Shown here: positions 47,119-56,744 of the stretch, one piece after another
Position numbering within the stretch: the stretch's first letter is position 1
Layout: the number at the start of each line of letters is the position of its first letter
Notes under the pieces: generated by a model
What the model was told of the DNA's origin: nothing
The model's input: the letters and a program-made list of their open reading frames with translations, nothing else
The model's database searches: none
Assembly: GCA_017642935.1 (NCBI GenBank)
Contig: JAEPOK010000002.1
Span: 310,001-374,000 of the forward strand
Reading direction: 5' to 3'
Length of the DNA: 64,000 nucleotides
DNA from: Hyphomicrobiales bacterium
GTDB taxonomy: Bacteria; Pseudomonadota; Alphaproteobacteria; Rhizobiales; MH13
Translations under genes and position numbers: made by a program

Positions 47119-49617
47119 ATGATGCGTCTCGCCGAATATCGCTCCAAAGCCGCGCTGCTCGCCGATTTCCTGCCCTGGGCCGCGCTCATCGGCGAAGGCG
47201 TGATCCTCAACAAGGATGCCAGTTTTCAGCGGACGGCGCGGTTCCGCGGTCCCGACCTTGACTCCGCGACACCCGCCGAGCTTGTCGCCACCGCTGCACA
47301 GCTCAACAGCGCCTTGCGCCGTCTCGGTTCGGGCTGGGCGGTCTTCGTCGAAGCGCAGCGCATCCCGGCGCGCGACTATCCGCTCTCGGAGTTCCCCGAT
47401 CCGATCTCGGCGCTGGTCGATGCCGAGCGCCGCGCGCAGTTCGAGGAAGCATCCAGTCATTATGAGAGCCGGTATTTCCTGACCCTGACCTGGATGCCGC
47501 CCGCGGACGATACGAGCCGGGCGAGTGGCTGGCTGTTCCAGGATGCACCGACCAAGGGCGCCAACCCGCAAGAACACCTCGCGGCGTTCCGCTCGCGCTC
47601 GGACCGGTTGCTCGATCTCTTCGAGGGTTTCATGCCCGAGGCAGTCTGGCTCGATGATGAGGAAACGCTCTCCTATCTGCATTCAACGATATCGAGCCGT
47701 CGGCAGAATGTTCGCGTTCCCGAGACCCCGATGCATCTCGACGCCTATCTGGCGGACGAACCGCTCGTCGCCGGACTGGCACCGAAGCTCGGCGACGCCT
47801 ATCTGCGCACGCTCTCGATCGTCGGTTTTCCGACATCAACCTGGCCTGGCCTGCTCGACGAGCTTAACGCGCAGGCCTTCGAGTATCGCTGGGCGACACG
47901 CGCCATCTGTCTCGACAAGACCGACGCGACCAAGCTCTTCACCCGCATCCGCCGCCAATGGTTCGCCAAGCGCAAATCGATCGCCGCGATCCTCAAGGAG
48001 GTGATGACCAACGAGGCCTCGACACTCCTCGACTCGGACGCCGACAACAAGGCGCTCGATGCCGATGAAGCCTTGCAGGAACTCGGCTCCGACATCGTGG
48101 GTGCAGCCTATGTCACCGCGACGATCACGGTCTGGGACGCGGACGAACGCGCGGCGGACGCCAAGATCAAGCTGGCCGAGAAAGTCGTCCAAGGCCGCGA
48201 CTTCACTTGCATCCCTGAAACGCTGAACGCCATAGAAGCCTGGCTCGGATCGCTGCCTGGCCATCTCTACGCCAATGTGCGCCAACCGCCGATCTCGACG
48301 CTCAATCTCGCCCATATGATCCCGATGTCGGCGGTCTGGGCCGGGCCGCAGCGGAACGACCATCTGGACGGTCCGCCGCTCTTCTACGCCGAGACGCAAG
48401 GGGCGACACCGTTTCGCTTCTCGACCCATGTCGGCGATGTCGGCCACACGCTCATGGTCGGTCCGACCGGCGCGGGCAAATCGGTGCTGCTGGCGCTCAT
48501 GGCTTTACAGTTTCGCCGCTATGAGAACGCGCAGATCTTCGCCTTCGATTTCGGCGGCTCGATCCGCTGCGCGACGATGGCTTGTGGCGGGGACTGGGAA
48601 GACCTCGGACTTGCGCTGTCGGATGAAGACGACGCGGTCCAACTGCAACCACTCGCGCGGATCGATGATGCGGCCGAACGCAGCTGGGCGCAGGACTGGC
48701 TCGCCGGGCTACTGGCCCGCGAAGGTGTGACGATTGATCCGGTCGCGCGCGATCATCTCTGGTCGGCGCTCACCTCGCTTGCCTCGGCACCAGTCGAAGA
48801 ACGCACGTTGACGGGTCTGTCGGTCCTCCTGCAATCGAACGATCTCAAACGCGCCCTGGCGCCGTACTGCCTCGGCGGTCCTTTCGGCCGCTTGCTCGAC
48901 GCCGAAAGCGAAGCCCTCGGCAGTGCCGACTTCCAGGCCTTCGAGACGGAAGGTCTGATCGGCTCCGCTGCCGCGCCCGCCGTCCTCGCCTATCTCTTCC
49001 ACCGGATCGAAGCCCGCCTCGATGGGCGGCCGAGCCTGATCATCGTCGACGAAGGCTGGCTCGCGCTCGACGACGCGACCTTCGGCTCGCAGCTGCGCGA
49101 ATGGCTGAAGACGCTGCGCAAGAAGAACGCTTCCGTCACCTTCGCCACCCAATCGCTCGCGGATATCGACGGCTCCGACATCGCGCCTGCCATCGTCGAG
49201 AGCTGCCCGACCCGCATCTTCCTGCCGAACGAGCGGGCGTTCGAGCCGCAGATCGCGGCGACCTATCGCAGCTTCGGGCTCAACGACCGGCAGATCGAGA
49301 TCATCGCAAGAGCGACGCCCAAACGCGACTATTACTGCCAGTCGCGCCGCGGCAATCGGCTCTTCGCGCTCGGTCTGGGCGAAATCGCACTCGCCTTCAC
49401 CGCCGCGTCTTCCAAATCCGATCACGCCGCCATCGATGCGATCCTCGATGAACACGGGCGTGACGGCTTCGCCGCCGCCTGGCTCGCCCGCCGCGATCTC
49501 GGCTGGGCCACCGACCTGCTCGGCCCGTCCAATGACGTGATCGCGCCCGCCCCATCCACCACCCCAGAAGCCAATGACGACAAGGAGAAGACTGATGTTC
49601 AAAACAAAAACACGTAA
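47119..49617 (+). CDS. trbE: TrbE, VirB4-type ATPase
   Basis: An 832-residue ATPase, the energiser of the mating channel. The N-terminal CagE/TrbE region runs from residue 1 to about 400; Walker A GPTGAGKSVLLAL lies near 448 and Walker B LIIVDEGWLALDD near 640. Two adjacent ATG codons (47,119 and 47,122) could start it. The 3' end runs 23 bp past the trbJ ATG. Confidence 0.95.
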   Translation: MMRLAEYRSKAALLADFLPWAALIGEGVILNKDASFQRTARFRGPDLDSATPAELVATAAQLNSALRRLGSGWAVFVEAQRIPARDYPLSEFPDPISALVDAERRAQFEEASSHYESRYFLTLTWMPPADDTSRASGWLFQDAPTKGANPQEHLAAFRSRSDRLLDLFEGFMPEAVWLDDEETLSYLHSTISSRRQNVRVPETPMHLDAYLADEPLVAGLAPKLGDAYLRTLSIVGFPTSTWPGLLDELNAQAFEYRWATRAICLDKTDATKLFTRIRRQWFAKRKSIAAILKEVMTNEASTLLDSDADNKALDADEALQELGSDIVGAAYVTATITVWDADERAADAKIKLAEKVVQGRDFTCIPETLNAIEAWLGSLPGHLYANVRQPPISTLNLAHMIPMSAVWAGPQRNDHLDGPPLFYAETQGATPFRFSTHVGDVGHTLMVGPTGAGKSVLLALMALQFRRYENAQIFAFDFGGSIRCATMACGGDWEDLGLALSDEDDAVQLQPLARIDDAAERSWAQDWLAGLLAREGVTIDPVARDHLWSALTSLASAPVEERTLTGLSVLLQSNDLKRALAPYCLGGPFGRLLDAESEALGSADFQAFETEGLIGSAAAPAVLAYLFHRIEARLDGRPSLIIVDEGWLALDDATFGSQLREWLKTLRKKNASVTFATQSLADIDGSDIAPAIVESCPTRIFLPNERAFEPQIAATYRSFGLNDRQIEIIARATPKRDYYCQSRRGNRLFALGLGEIALAFTAASSKSDHAAIDAILDEHGRDGFAAAWLARRDLGWATDLLGPSNDVIAPAPSTTPEANDDKEKTDVQNKNT

Positions 49618-50374
49618 ACTCGCCGGCCGCGCCGCCGCAGCCCTGTTGCTGTCGAGCGCGGTGGCGATGACCCCCGCGACCGCGCCGCCCGCCCACGCCT
49701 TCTTTGGCGGCGGTTTCGGCGGGATCGTCTACGACCCGACCAACCATGCCGAGAACCTGCTGACCGCCGCGCGGACGCTGGAGCAGATCAACAACCAGAT
49801 CGCCCAGCTCCAGAACGAGGCGCAAATGCTGGTCAACCAGGCGCGCAATCTCGCCAGCCTACCATATTCTTCGCTCTCGCGCCTGCAATCCTCGGTCCAG
49901 CAGACGCAGCAACTTCTGGGCGAGGCGCAGCGGATCGCTCATGACGTGGCGACGATCGACGAGGCGTTTACCCAGGACTATGGCGCGGCTGCCGCGCGCG
50001 GCGATTTCGACGAGATGATCGCGGGCGCACAGGACCGCTGGCGGACCTCGGTCGCCGGGTACGAGGACGCGCTGAAAGTGCAGGCCGGTGTCGTCGGCAA
50101 TATCGAGACCGCCCGCACCGAGATGCAGGCGCTCGTCGGCCGCAGTCAGGCCGCAACCGGCGCCTTGCAGGCGACCCAGGCCGGCAACCAGCTCCTCGCG
50201 CTACAGAGCCAGCAGATCTCCGACCTGACGGCCGCGATCGCTGCTCAGAACCGCGCCCAATCGCTGGAAGCCGCGCGCGTCGCGACGGCCGAAGCGCAGG
50301 CGCGCGAGAACCTCGACCGCTTCCTCGACTACGGCTCCGGCTACGAGCCGACCACCGTGCGGATGTTCCGGTAG
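49595..50374 (+). CDS. trbJ: TrbJ, VirB5-like minor pilus protein
   Basis: A 259-residue secreted protein. The signal peptide ends near PAHAF (about residue 35), then GGFGGIVYDPTNHAENLLTA and long coiled-coil helices (55-120 and 160-235). The ATG at 49,595 lies inside trbE and has AAGGAGAAG 8 bp upstream, which sets the start. Confidence 0.92.
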   Translation: MFKTKTRKLAGRAAAALLLSSAVAMTPATAPPAHAFFGGGFGGIVYDPTNHAENLLTAARTLEQINNQIAQLQNEAQMLVNQARNLASLPYSSLSRLQSSVQQTQQLLGEAQRIAHDVATIDEAFTQDYGAAAARGDFDEMIAGAQDRWRTSVAGYEDALKVQAGVVGNIETARTEMQALVGRSQAATGALQATQAGNQLLALQSQQISDLTAAIAAQNRAQSLEAARVATAEAQARENLDRFLDYGSGYEPTTVRMFR

Positions 50375-50380
50375 GCCGCG

Positions 50381-50659
50381 ATGAAGCTGACAGCCGAGAC
50401 CACGCTGAAAGGCATCGCCATCGCCATGGGTGCCATTGCCGCGCTCATGGCTGCGATCGAACTCCAGCGCGCCCTTGAAGAGGAGCGTGCGCCCGAACCG
50501 GCAGCCGTGGTCTCGGACGATCCGCTCCGGGAGACCCTCCAGCGCTGCCGCTCGCTGACTCCGGAAGCGCTCGGAGCCGACACCGAGTGTCAGGCCGCCT
50601 GGGAGGAGAACCGGCGGCGCTTCTTCGGTCTTACCTCCGACAATCAGGACAGGGAGTGA
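50381..50659 (+). CDS. TrbK-like putative entry-exclusion protein
   Basis: A 92-residue protein with one N-terminal membrane helix (residues 8-30) and a short periplasmic domain with a conserved Cys pair (LQRCRSLTPEALGADTEC, Cys about 56 and 70). This matches the small proteins named TrbK-alt that lie between trbJ and trbL and are proposed to block redundant entry of the same element. Confidence 0.78.
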   Translation: MKLTAETTLKGIAIAMGAIAALMAAIELQRALEEERAPEPAAVVSDDPLRETLQRCRSLTPEALGADTECQAAWEENRRRFFGLTSDNQDRE

Positions 50660-50662
50660 GCC

Positions 50663-51952
50663 ATGGGCGATGTCGGCGTCATCGATCGGTTTCTGGAGGT
50701 CTTCACCACCTATATCGACAGTGGGTTCGGGCTGCTCGGCGGCGACGTCGCCTTCCTCGCGACCACGCTGATCGTCATCGACGTCACGCTCGCGGCGCTC
50801 TTCTGGGCCTGGGGCGCCGATGACGACATCATCGGCCGTCTCGTCAAGAAGACTCTCTTCGTCGGCATCTTCGCCTACATCATCAGCAACTGGAACACGC
50901 TCGCCCGCATCGTCTTCGAGAGCTTCGCCGGTCTGGGCCTCGTGGCGACCGGCGGTGCGTTGGGTGCAGGTGAGTTGCTGCAACCCGGACGCATTGCAGC
51001 CGTCGGCCTTGAAGCAGGTCAGCCGATTCTGGAATCCGTCGCCGACCTGATGGGGTTTGTCTCGTTCTTCGAGAACTTCATCCAGATCTCGATCCTGCTC
51101 TTCGCCTGGATCGTGGTCCTGCTCTCCTTCTTCATCCTCGCGATCCAGCTCTTCGTGACCCTGATCGAGTTCAAGCTCGCGACGCTCGCGGGCTTCATCC
51201 TCGTACCCTTCGGGCTCTTCAACAAGACGGCCTTCATGGCCGAGCGCGTGCTCGGGCTCGTCATATCGTCTGGCGTCAAGGTGCTCGTGCTCGCCGTCAT
51301 CGTCGGCATCGGCTCGACCATCTTCGGTGAGTTCACCGCCGGGTTCACCGGCGAACCGACCATCAACGACGCCATGGCCGTGGTCCTCGCAGCACTGTCG
51401 CTGTTGGCCCTCGGCATCTTCGGCCCCGGCATCGCCAACGGCATCGTTTCGGGAGGTCCGCAACTCGGCGCAGGTGCTGCCGTCGGAGCGGGCCTCGCAG
51501 CAGGCGGCGTTGTCGCAGGCGGCCTCGCAGGAGCGAAGATTGCCGGGGCCGCTGGTGGCGCAGCATTACGCGGCGGCACCGCTGTCGCAGGTGGGGCCTC
51601 GACCGCTTTCAAGATCGGCGCGGCTTCTGGAACCTCGACAGCCGGGAAAGCCGCGAGCGGCATGGCCGCGGTCGGTCAGGCCGGAGTAAGTACCGCTGTC
51701 AGCCCGCTCAAGCGCGCGGTCGGCGACAGTTATCGCACGGGCTCGCGAGCCGCCTTCGAAGCCACTGGCGGCAAGTTCAGCAATTCCCCGTCGTCCATGC
51801 CGACACCCGCAAATGACGGGCCGCCCGCCTGGGCGCGCCGCATAAAGCGCCAGCAGAGCCTGCAACACGGCACCGCCGTTGCCGCCCACGCCATCCGCTC
51901 CGGCGATGGCGGCGGCGCGGGCACAGCCATCAGTCTTACGGAGAGATCATGA
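50663..51952 (+). CDS. trbL: TrbL, VirB6-like channel protein
   Basis: A 429-residue polytopic inner-membrane protein with five or six helices between residues 30 and 265. A Gly/Ala-rich stretch follows (about 270-330), then a basic, soluble C-terminus. It overlaps trbF by 4 bp. Confidence 0.93.
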   Translation: MGDVGVIDRFLEVFTTYIDSGFGLLGGDVAFLATTLIVIDVTLAALFWAWGADDDIIGRLVKKTLFVGIFAYIISNWNTLARIVFESFAGLGLVATGGALGAGELLQPGRIAAVGLEAGQPILESVADLMGFVSFFENFIQISILLFAWIVVLLSFFILAIQLFVTLIEFKLATLAGFILVPFGLFNKTAFMAERVLGLVISSGVKVLVLAVIVGIGSTIFGEFTAGFTGEPTINDAMAVVLAALSLLALGIFGPGIANGIVSGGPQLGAGAAVGAGLAAGGVVAGGLAGAKIAGAAGGAALRGGTAVAGGASTAFKIGAASGTSTAGKAASGMAAVGQAGVSTAVSPLKRAVGDSYRTGSRAAFEATGGKFSNSPSSMPTPANDGPPAWARRIKRQQSLQHGTAVAAHAIRSGDGGGAGTAISLTERS

Positions 51953-52635
51953 GATTCAAACGACCCAGCGTGCGATACGCCAAGACCCCCAAACCCGTTA
52001 CTCCCTACCAGAAGGCCGCCCAGGTCTGGGACGAGCGCATGGGCTCCGCCCGCGTCCAGGCCCGCAACTGGCGGCTCATGGCCATCGGCTGCCTCGCCAC
52101 AACAGCTACTTTCGGGCTCGCGCTAGTCTGGCAGTCTACACAAGGCACGATCGTACCCTATGTGGTCGAGGTCGATCGCTTGGGAGCCGCCCAGGCCGTC
52201 GCGCCCGCCACCGCCAATTACCGCCCGACCGATCCGCAGATCGCCTTCCACCTCGCGCGCTTCATTGAGAATGTCCGCCAGGTTCCCGCCGACCCGATCG
52301 TGCTCCGGCAGAATTGGCTGCGCGCCTACAACTTCACCACCGACCGAGGCTCCGTCGCGCTCAACGACTTCGCCCGCGAGAACGACCCATTCGCCCGCGT
52401 CGGCGAGGTCCAGGTCACCGCCGAGATCTCGAGCGTCATACGGGCCTCTGACAACAGCTTCCGCGTCGCCTGGACCGAGCGTCGCTACGTGAACGGTCAG
52501 CTCGCGGGCACCGAGCGTTGGACTGGCATCCTCAGCGTTGTCGTCCAACCGCCCCGCGATGCCGACCGCCTCCGCAAGAACCCCCTCGGCGTCTTCGTCC
52601 ACGCCATCAACTGGTCAAGGGAGAACGCCCAATGA
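51949..52635 (+). CDS. trbF: TrbF, VirB8-like protein
   Basis: A 228-residue protein. The cytoplasmic N-terminus has the TPYQKAAQVWDERMG segment, a single helix lies near 45-65, and a periplasmic VirB8-type domain ends in WTGILSVVVQPP...NPLGVFVHAINWSRE. It overlaps trbL and trbG by 4 bp each. Confidence 0.94.
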   Translation: MRFKRPSVRYAKTPKPVTPYQKAAQVWDERMGSARVQARNWRLMAIGCLATTATFGLALVWQSTQGTIVPYVVEVDRLGAAQAVAPATANYRPTDPQIAFHLARFIENVRQVPADPIVLRQNWLRAYNFTTDRGSVALNDFARENDPFARVGEVQVTAEISSVIRASDNSFRVAWTERRYVNGQLAGTERWTGILSVVVQPPRDADRLRKNPLGVFVHAINWSRENAQ

Positions 52636-53672
52636 CAAACTTCGTTTGTTCGAAAAGACTTTTGGCAGCAGCCGCGACAGCGGCACTGCTCAGCGGCTGC
52701 GCCACCTTCAAGCCGCCCGAGATCAGCTATGATGATCCGGTCGCCGCAACGCTGGTCGCGGAACCGGCGCGCCCCGTCCGGATCGTCGAGACACCCGAGC
52801 CTTTACCGCTGCCGGGCCAGCTCATGCGGGTCGATGCAGACGATCGTCCGGCGGAAGCGTCGGAACCGACCGAGCGGGTGAACAACGCCAACGCCGCCGC
52901 CCGGATCGAACCGGTCCGCGATGGCTTCATCAACGCCGTGCAGCTCTACCCCTACAGCTCGGGTGCGCTCTATCAGGTCTACACCTCTCCGGGCCAGGTC
53001 ACAGACATCGCGCTTCAACCAGGTGAAAGCCTCGTCGGGTCCGGCCCAATCGCGGCGGGCGATACCGCACGTTGGATCATCGGCGATACCGAGAGCGGGT
53101 CCGGCGATAGCCGCCGCATCCATGTGTTGGTGAAGCCGACGCGACCCGATCTCGTGACCAATCTCGTCATCAACACAGATCGACGGACGTACCATCTCGA
53201 GCTGCGTGCGACGCCACAGGCCTATATGGCCTCGGTCTCATGGCAATATCCCGAAGACGAACTGATCGCGCTCCGCCGTCAGAACGATCGCGCCGAAGCG
53301 AGCCTCCCGATCGGGCGCAATGTCGATCTCGACGACCTCAACTTCCGCTACCGCGTCAGCGGCGACCGCGCGCCTTGGCGGCCCCGCCGCGCCTTCGATG
53401 ACGGACGGCAAGTGTTTATCGAGTTCCCTCGCGGGATAGGCCAAGGCGAGATGCCGCCGCTCTTCGTAATCGGCCCGGAAGGGGACGGACAGCTCGTCAA
53501 TTACCGCATCCGCCGCAACTACATGATCGTCGACCGGCTCTTCGCCGCCGCCGAACTGCGTCTCGGAGACCGCCAGCGCGTGGTTCGGATCGTGCGGACC
53601 GATGGGGTCCGGCGTTCTGACCAGCGCGAGGAGCGGGTGGTTTCCGCCTGGCGTCCGGATGAGGGCCGCTGA
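52632..53672 (+). CDS. trbG: TrbG, VirB9-like channel protein
   Basis: A 346-residue periplasmic protein with a lipoprotein-like signal (LLSGCATF, Cys near residue 21). The VirB9/CagX features include NAVQLYPYSSGALYQVYTSPG (about 100, shown in family order) and the C-terminal DGRQVFIEFP. It forms the outer-membrane core complex with TrbI. Confidence 0.94.
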   Translation: MTNFVCSKRLLAAAATAALLSGCATFKPPEISYDDPVAATLVAEPARPVRIVETPEPLPLPGQLMRVDADDRPAEASEPTERVNNANAAARIEPVRDGFINAVQLYPYSSGALYQVYTSPGQVTDIALQPGESLVGSGPIAAGDTARWIIGDTESGSGDSRRIHVLVKPTRPDLVTNLVINTDRRTYHLELRATPQAYMASVSWQYPEDELIALRRQNDRAEASLPIGRNVDLDDLNFRYRVSGDRAPWRPRRAFDDGRQVFIEFPRGIGQGEMPPLFVIGPEGDGQLVNYRIRRNYMIVDRLFAAAELRLGDRQRVVRIVRTDGVRRSDQREERVVSAWRPDEGR

Positions 53673-53675
53673 GCC

Positions 53676-54899
53676 ATGACCGGGACCGAAGACCAGCAAG
53701 CGAACGAACGCCCCGAAGAGCCGCCCCGCACCGAACAGGCCATCGCCAAGGAACTGCGCTTGCGGCCCGATCCGCCACGGGTCATGCGGCTCTCGCGCAA
53801 AGCCGTAACCGTCCTGACCGTCGCAGCCGGGCTCGGCATCGGTGCGATCCTAATCGTCGCCCTGCAAGGTTCCGATCCAGGCGATGGGCCGTCAGAACTC
53901 TTCTCGACCGAACGGGTCCAGGAGGCCGAGGGGCTTTTGGGTCTGCCGCGCGACTACGCGTCGGTTCCACAGCTCGGGCCACCGCTTCCGGGAGAACTCG
54001 GGCGGCCGGTCCTGTCCGCGCAGCGGCGGGGTGAGCCCGTGCCCGTCGTCCCCGCGACCGGTCCCACCGTCGATCCGGAGGAACAACTTCGCATGCAGGA
54101 AGCAGAGGCGGCGCGGCTCGCGACGCTGTTTGCCGATGCGAGATCGACCGGCGCGGGAGCGGCGCGCCCACAGGAAGTAGCCGGAATATCCCCGCCGCCC
54201 GGGCTACAAGGTCTCTTCCCGGCATCTGCGGGACAGGCACGGCAACCTGACACGACGGAACGACAGGAAGCTTTCCTGAATCGCGAGGTGGACCGACGAA
54301 CGACTGCGGCGGATCGGCTGCAAAGTCCACCGAGCCCCTACGTCCTGCAAGCGGGATCGGTCATCGAAGCAGCGCTCCTGACCGGGCTGCGCTCCGACCT
54401 TCCCGGGCAGATCACGGCTCAGGTTACCGCCAATGTCTATGACAGTCCGACCGGGCAATTCCTGCTCATCCCGCAGGGCGCGCGGCTACTCGGCGAGTAT
54501 GACAGCCGCGTCGAGACTGGCCAGCGTCGGCTGCTACTCGCATGGACGCGGCTCATCTTGCCCAGTGGAAGCTCCATCGTTCTCGAACGCCAGCCCGGCA
54601 CAGATCAAGCTGGATATGCGGGGCTTGAGGATGGGGTCGACAATCACTGGGGGCAATTGTTCCGCGCGGCTGGCCTCGCGACGATCCTCAATATCGGCCT
54701 CGAAAGCGGCCAGGACGATGACGGCGATATTGCGCGTGCCATCCGGGAGGGCACACAGGATACGGTTGGCCGTGCGGGCGAAGCGATCGTTCAGCGTCAG
54801 CTTGGCATCCCGCCGACGCTCACGATACGGTCGGGTTTCCCGGTGCGCGTGATGGTCAGGCGCGATCTGATCCTCGAACCGCAAGGATATACCCGATGA
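53676..54899 (+). CDS. trbI: TrbI, VirB10-like protein
   Basis: A 407-residue protein. The N-terminal helix (about 45-65) is followed by a Pro-rich linker and a VirB10 barrel: LQAGSVIEAALLTGLRSDLPG near 225, LIPQGARLLGEYDS near 270 and GFPVRVMVRRDLIL at the end. It spans both membranes. It overlaps the DUF2274 gene by 4 bp. Confidence 0.95.
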   Translation: MTGTEDQQANERPEEPPRTEQAIAKELRLRPDPPRVMRLSRKAVTVLTVAAGLGIGAILIVALQGSDPGDGPSELFSTERVQEAEGLLGLPRDYASVPQLGPPLPGELGRPVLSAQRRGEPVPVVPATGPTVDPEEQLRMQEAEAARLATLFADARSTGAGAARPQEVAGISPPPGLQGLFPASAGQARQPDTTERQEAFLNREVDRRTTAADRLQSPPSPYVLQAGSVIEAALLTGLRSDLPGQITAQVTANVYDSPTGQFLLIPQGARLLGEYDSRVETGQRRLLLAWTRLILPSGSSIVLERQPGTDQAGYAGLEDGVDNHWGQLFRAAGLATILNIGLESGQDDDGDIARAIREGTQDTVGRAGEAIVQRQLGIPPTLTIRSGFPVRVMVRRDLILEPQGYTR

Positions 54900-55141
54900 G
54901 CAAGCTAAAGCTGGGCGATATCCGTGACGACAAGCCGGTCAAGCTAACTGTGGAACTGCCCGCTCAGGTGCATCGGGATCTGACCGCCTATGCGGAGATA
55001 TTAGGTGCCGAGAACGGGCAGACGCTCGAACCCGCCAAGCTGATCGCGCCAATGCTGGAGCGGTTCATGAAGACCGATCGGGGATTTGCAAAGCTCAGGA
55101 AAGAACGCCGTTCCGCTTCGCCTCAATCCTTGCAAGGCTGA
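54896..55141 (+). CDS. DUF2274 protein
   Basis: An 81-residue protein with the family's KLKLGDIRDDKPVKLTVELP start and a helical C-terminus resembling ribbon-helix-helix regulators. It typically closes trb operons in these elements. Its 3' end overlaps the convergent LysR gene by 47 bp. Confidence 0.85.
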   Translation: MSKLKLGDIRDDKPVKLTVELPAQVHRDLTAYAEILGAENGQTLEPAKLIAPMLERFMKTDRGFAKLRKERRSASPQSLQG

Positions 55142-56051
55142 TGAAGCGGCGGAGCGCAGGGTTGTCATTTTCGGGGCGCCATCCAAGTGAGAACGGTACG
55201 GGTTCACAATCACTTATGGGAACGAAAGCCATGTCTGGATAGCGGGCAGCTTCAATCTCTTCTGTGAGAATCGAAATACCGAGCCCTAGTCCAACAAGGC
55301 CCAATATCCCCTCCTTTGAAAGATGTTGGCGAACAATTCTCGCCGTACGCCCGACGGTGGACACACCACGAATGATTAGGTCATGTATATCTGGACCAGC
55401 TTTGCTTGAGCTGACAAGAAATGCCTCGTTCGCGATTTCACACCAACTGACGTTTGTTGCAGATGCGAGAGGATGCTGACCCGATAACGATACGTGAACT
55501 TCACTGATCCATACTGGAAAACAATCACCGTTCAGGGCCAAAGGTTTCCCGATCGACAGGACAGCGTCTAGACTTCGATGGCTCAGCATCGAAATCAGGC
55601 GTTGCCGCTCTGCTTCAACAAAGTGAAGTCTGATGTCCGGATGTTCTGACAGGAGGCTATCAATCAGACGGCGTTGAGGCCCACATGAAAGCGGGGCCAT
55701 GGTGCCAATCCTCAGTACTCCGTTTTCGGCGGCACCATGTGCCTGTGCACGATTAACGGCGTTCTTCAAATCCTCCATTATCTCGTGCGAGCAAGCCACG
55801 AACTCGGAGCCGGCATGCGTTAATCTGGCACCCGTGGTTCGGCGCTCGAACAAAGATACCCCGAGAAGATCCTCGAGCTTCCGAACTCTGCGCGAGACTG
55901 CAGATTGCCCTAAGCGGAGTTGAGCGGCGGCGCGATGAAAGCTGCCGGTTTCAGCGACTGCCAAAAGCACTTCCAGATCACGTCCATCTACACCTTGTAG
56001 AATGGTCGATATTGGGCCGCCGTTCCGTCCCCAGAGGCTGGAGCCGTTCAC
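55095..56051 (-). CDS. LysR-family transcription regulator
   Basis: A 318-residue regulator. The N-terminal winged helix has LLAVAETGSFHRAAAQLRLGQSAVSRRVRKLE (residues 28-60 in two helices), and a substrate-binding domain of the PBP2 type follows. The GTG start has AGGAGAG 10 bp upstream. It is not divergent from an obvious target and lies 5 bp downstream of the SDR gene in the same direction, so it may form an operon with the SDR and MFS genes. Confidence 0.85.
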   Translation of the reverse strand: MNGSSLWGRNGGPISTILQGVDGRDLEVLLAVAETGSFHRAAAQLRLGQSAVSRRVRKLEDLLGVSLFERRTTGARLTHAGSEFVACSHEIMEDLKNAVNRAQAHGAAENGVLRIGTMAPLSCGPQRRLIDSLLSEHPDIRLHFVEAERQRLISMLSHRSLDAVLSIGKPLALNGDCFPVWISEVHVSLSGQHPLASATNVSWCEIANEAFLVSSSKAGPDIHDLIIRGVSTVGRTARIVRQHLSKEGILGLVGLGLGISILTEEIEAARYPDMAFVPISDCEPVPFSLGWRPENDNPALRRFISLARIEAKRNGVLS

Positions 56052-56056
56052 AGTGC

Positions 56057-56743
56057 TTACTCTCCTGGCTTTGCTTGGCGCAGGTTGATCACCAGCGGCA
56101 CGCTGTCACCGCTTAAGTTCAGGACGTAGTCGATCGTGCGGGTCATATCCCCCATTGGGATCGGCGCCTGATCGCCCATGTCGCCCGCTGCGATTTCCTC
56201 GACGACTTCTGGCGTCGCAACGTAGTCAGGGTTAATCAGCGTCGTCGCGATCCCGAGTTTTCGGAGCGAAAGGTTGAGCGCTTCGCCGGCGCCTTGGAGC
56301 CCAAATTTTGCGGCGGTATTTGCGACTTCCGGAGAGGCGGTGTTTTGAACCCCCGACATCGACCCCATCAGGATGATCCGTGGATTCGGAGTCTCGCTGA
56401 GATTCTTCGCGAGGCCCTGGGCCAGCAGAATCGGCGCAGTCAGGTTGACAGCGATCATGTTCAGGGTCTCTTCCACAGGGCTGTCGAGGAAGCTGTATTC
56501 GTCAGTGAACGCGCCCTTTTCCCAGACGCCTCCGAGGAACAGAAGACCATCGAGCGGCCTGTTTCCGACCGCGGCCTTGACGGTTTCGATCCCTTTGACC
56601 GAACCAACATCTGCCTCGATCCACGTCCCGACGCTTGAAGGGGAGCGCGAGACAGAAAGCACTTCCGCACCTGTCTCCGCGAGGTGGGCGGCCGTGCCGC
56701 CGCCGATACCGCGGCTGGCTCCGATGATAAGATAGGTTGGCAT
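56057..56743 (-). CDS. SDR-family protein with an altered active site
   Basis: A 228-residue Rossmann protein. The cofactor loop GASRGIGGG lies at residues 8-16 and an NAG-like segment and Ser in LMGSMSG (about 125) are present. At the place of the YxxxK motif the sequence reads NTAAK (about 142-146), so the catalytic Tyr is replaced by Asn while Lys is kept. It may bind the cofactor without the usual dehydrogenase chemistry. It lies 1 bp after the MFS gene. Confidence 0.8.
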   Translation of the reverse strand: MPTYLIIGASRGIGGGTAAHLAETGAEVLSVSRSPSSVGTWIEADVGSVKGIETVKAAVGNRPLDGLLFLGGVWEKGAFTDEYSFLDSPVEETLNMIAVNLTAPILLAQGLAKNLSETPNPRIILMGSMSGVQNTASPEVANTAAKFGLQGAGEALNLSLRKLGIATTLINPDYVATPEVVEEIAAGDMGDQAPIPMGDMTRTIDYVLNLSGDSVPLVINLRQAKPGE

Positions 56744-56744
56744 G

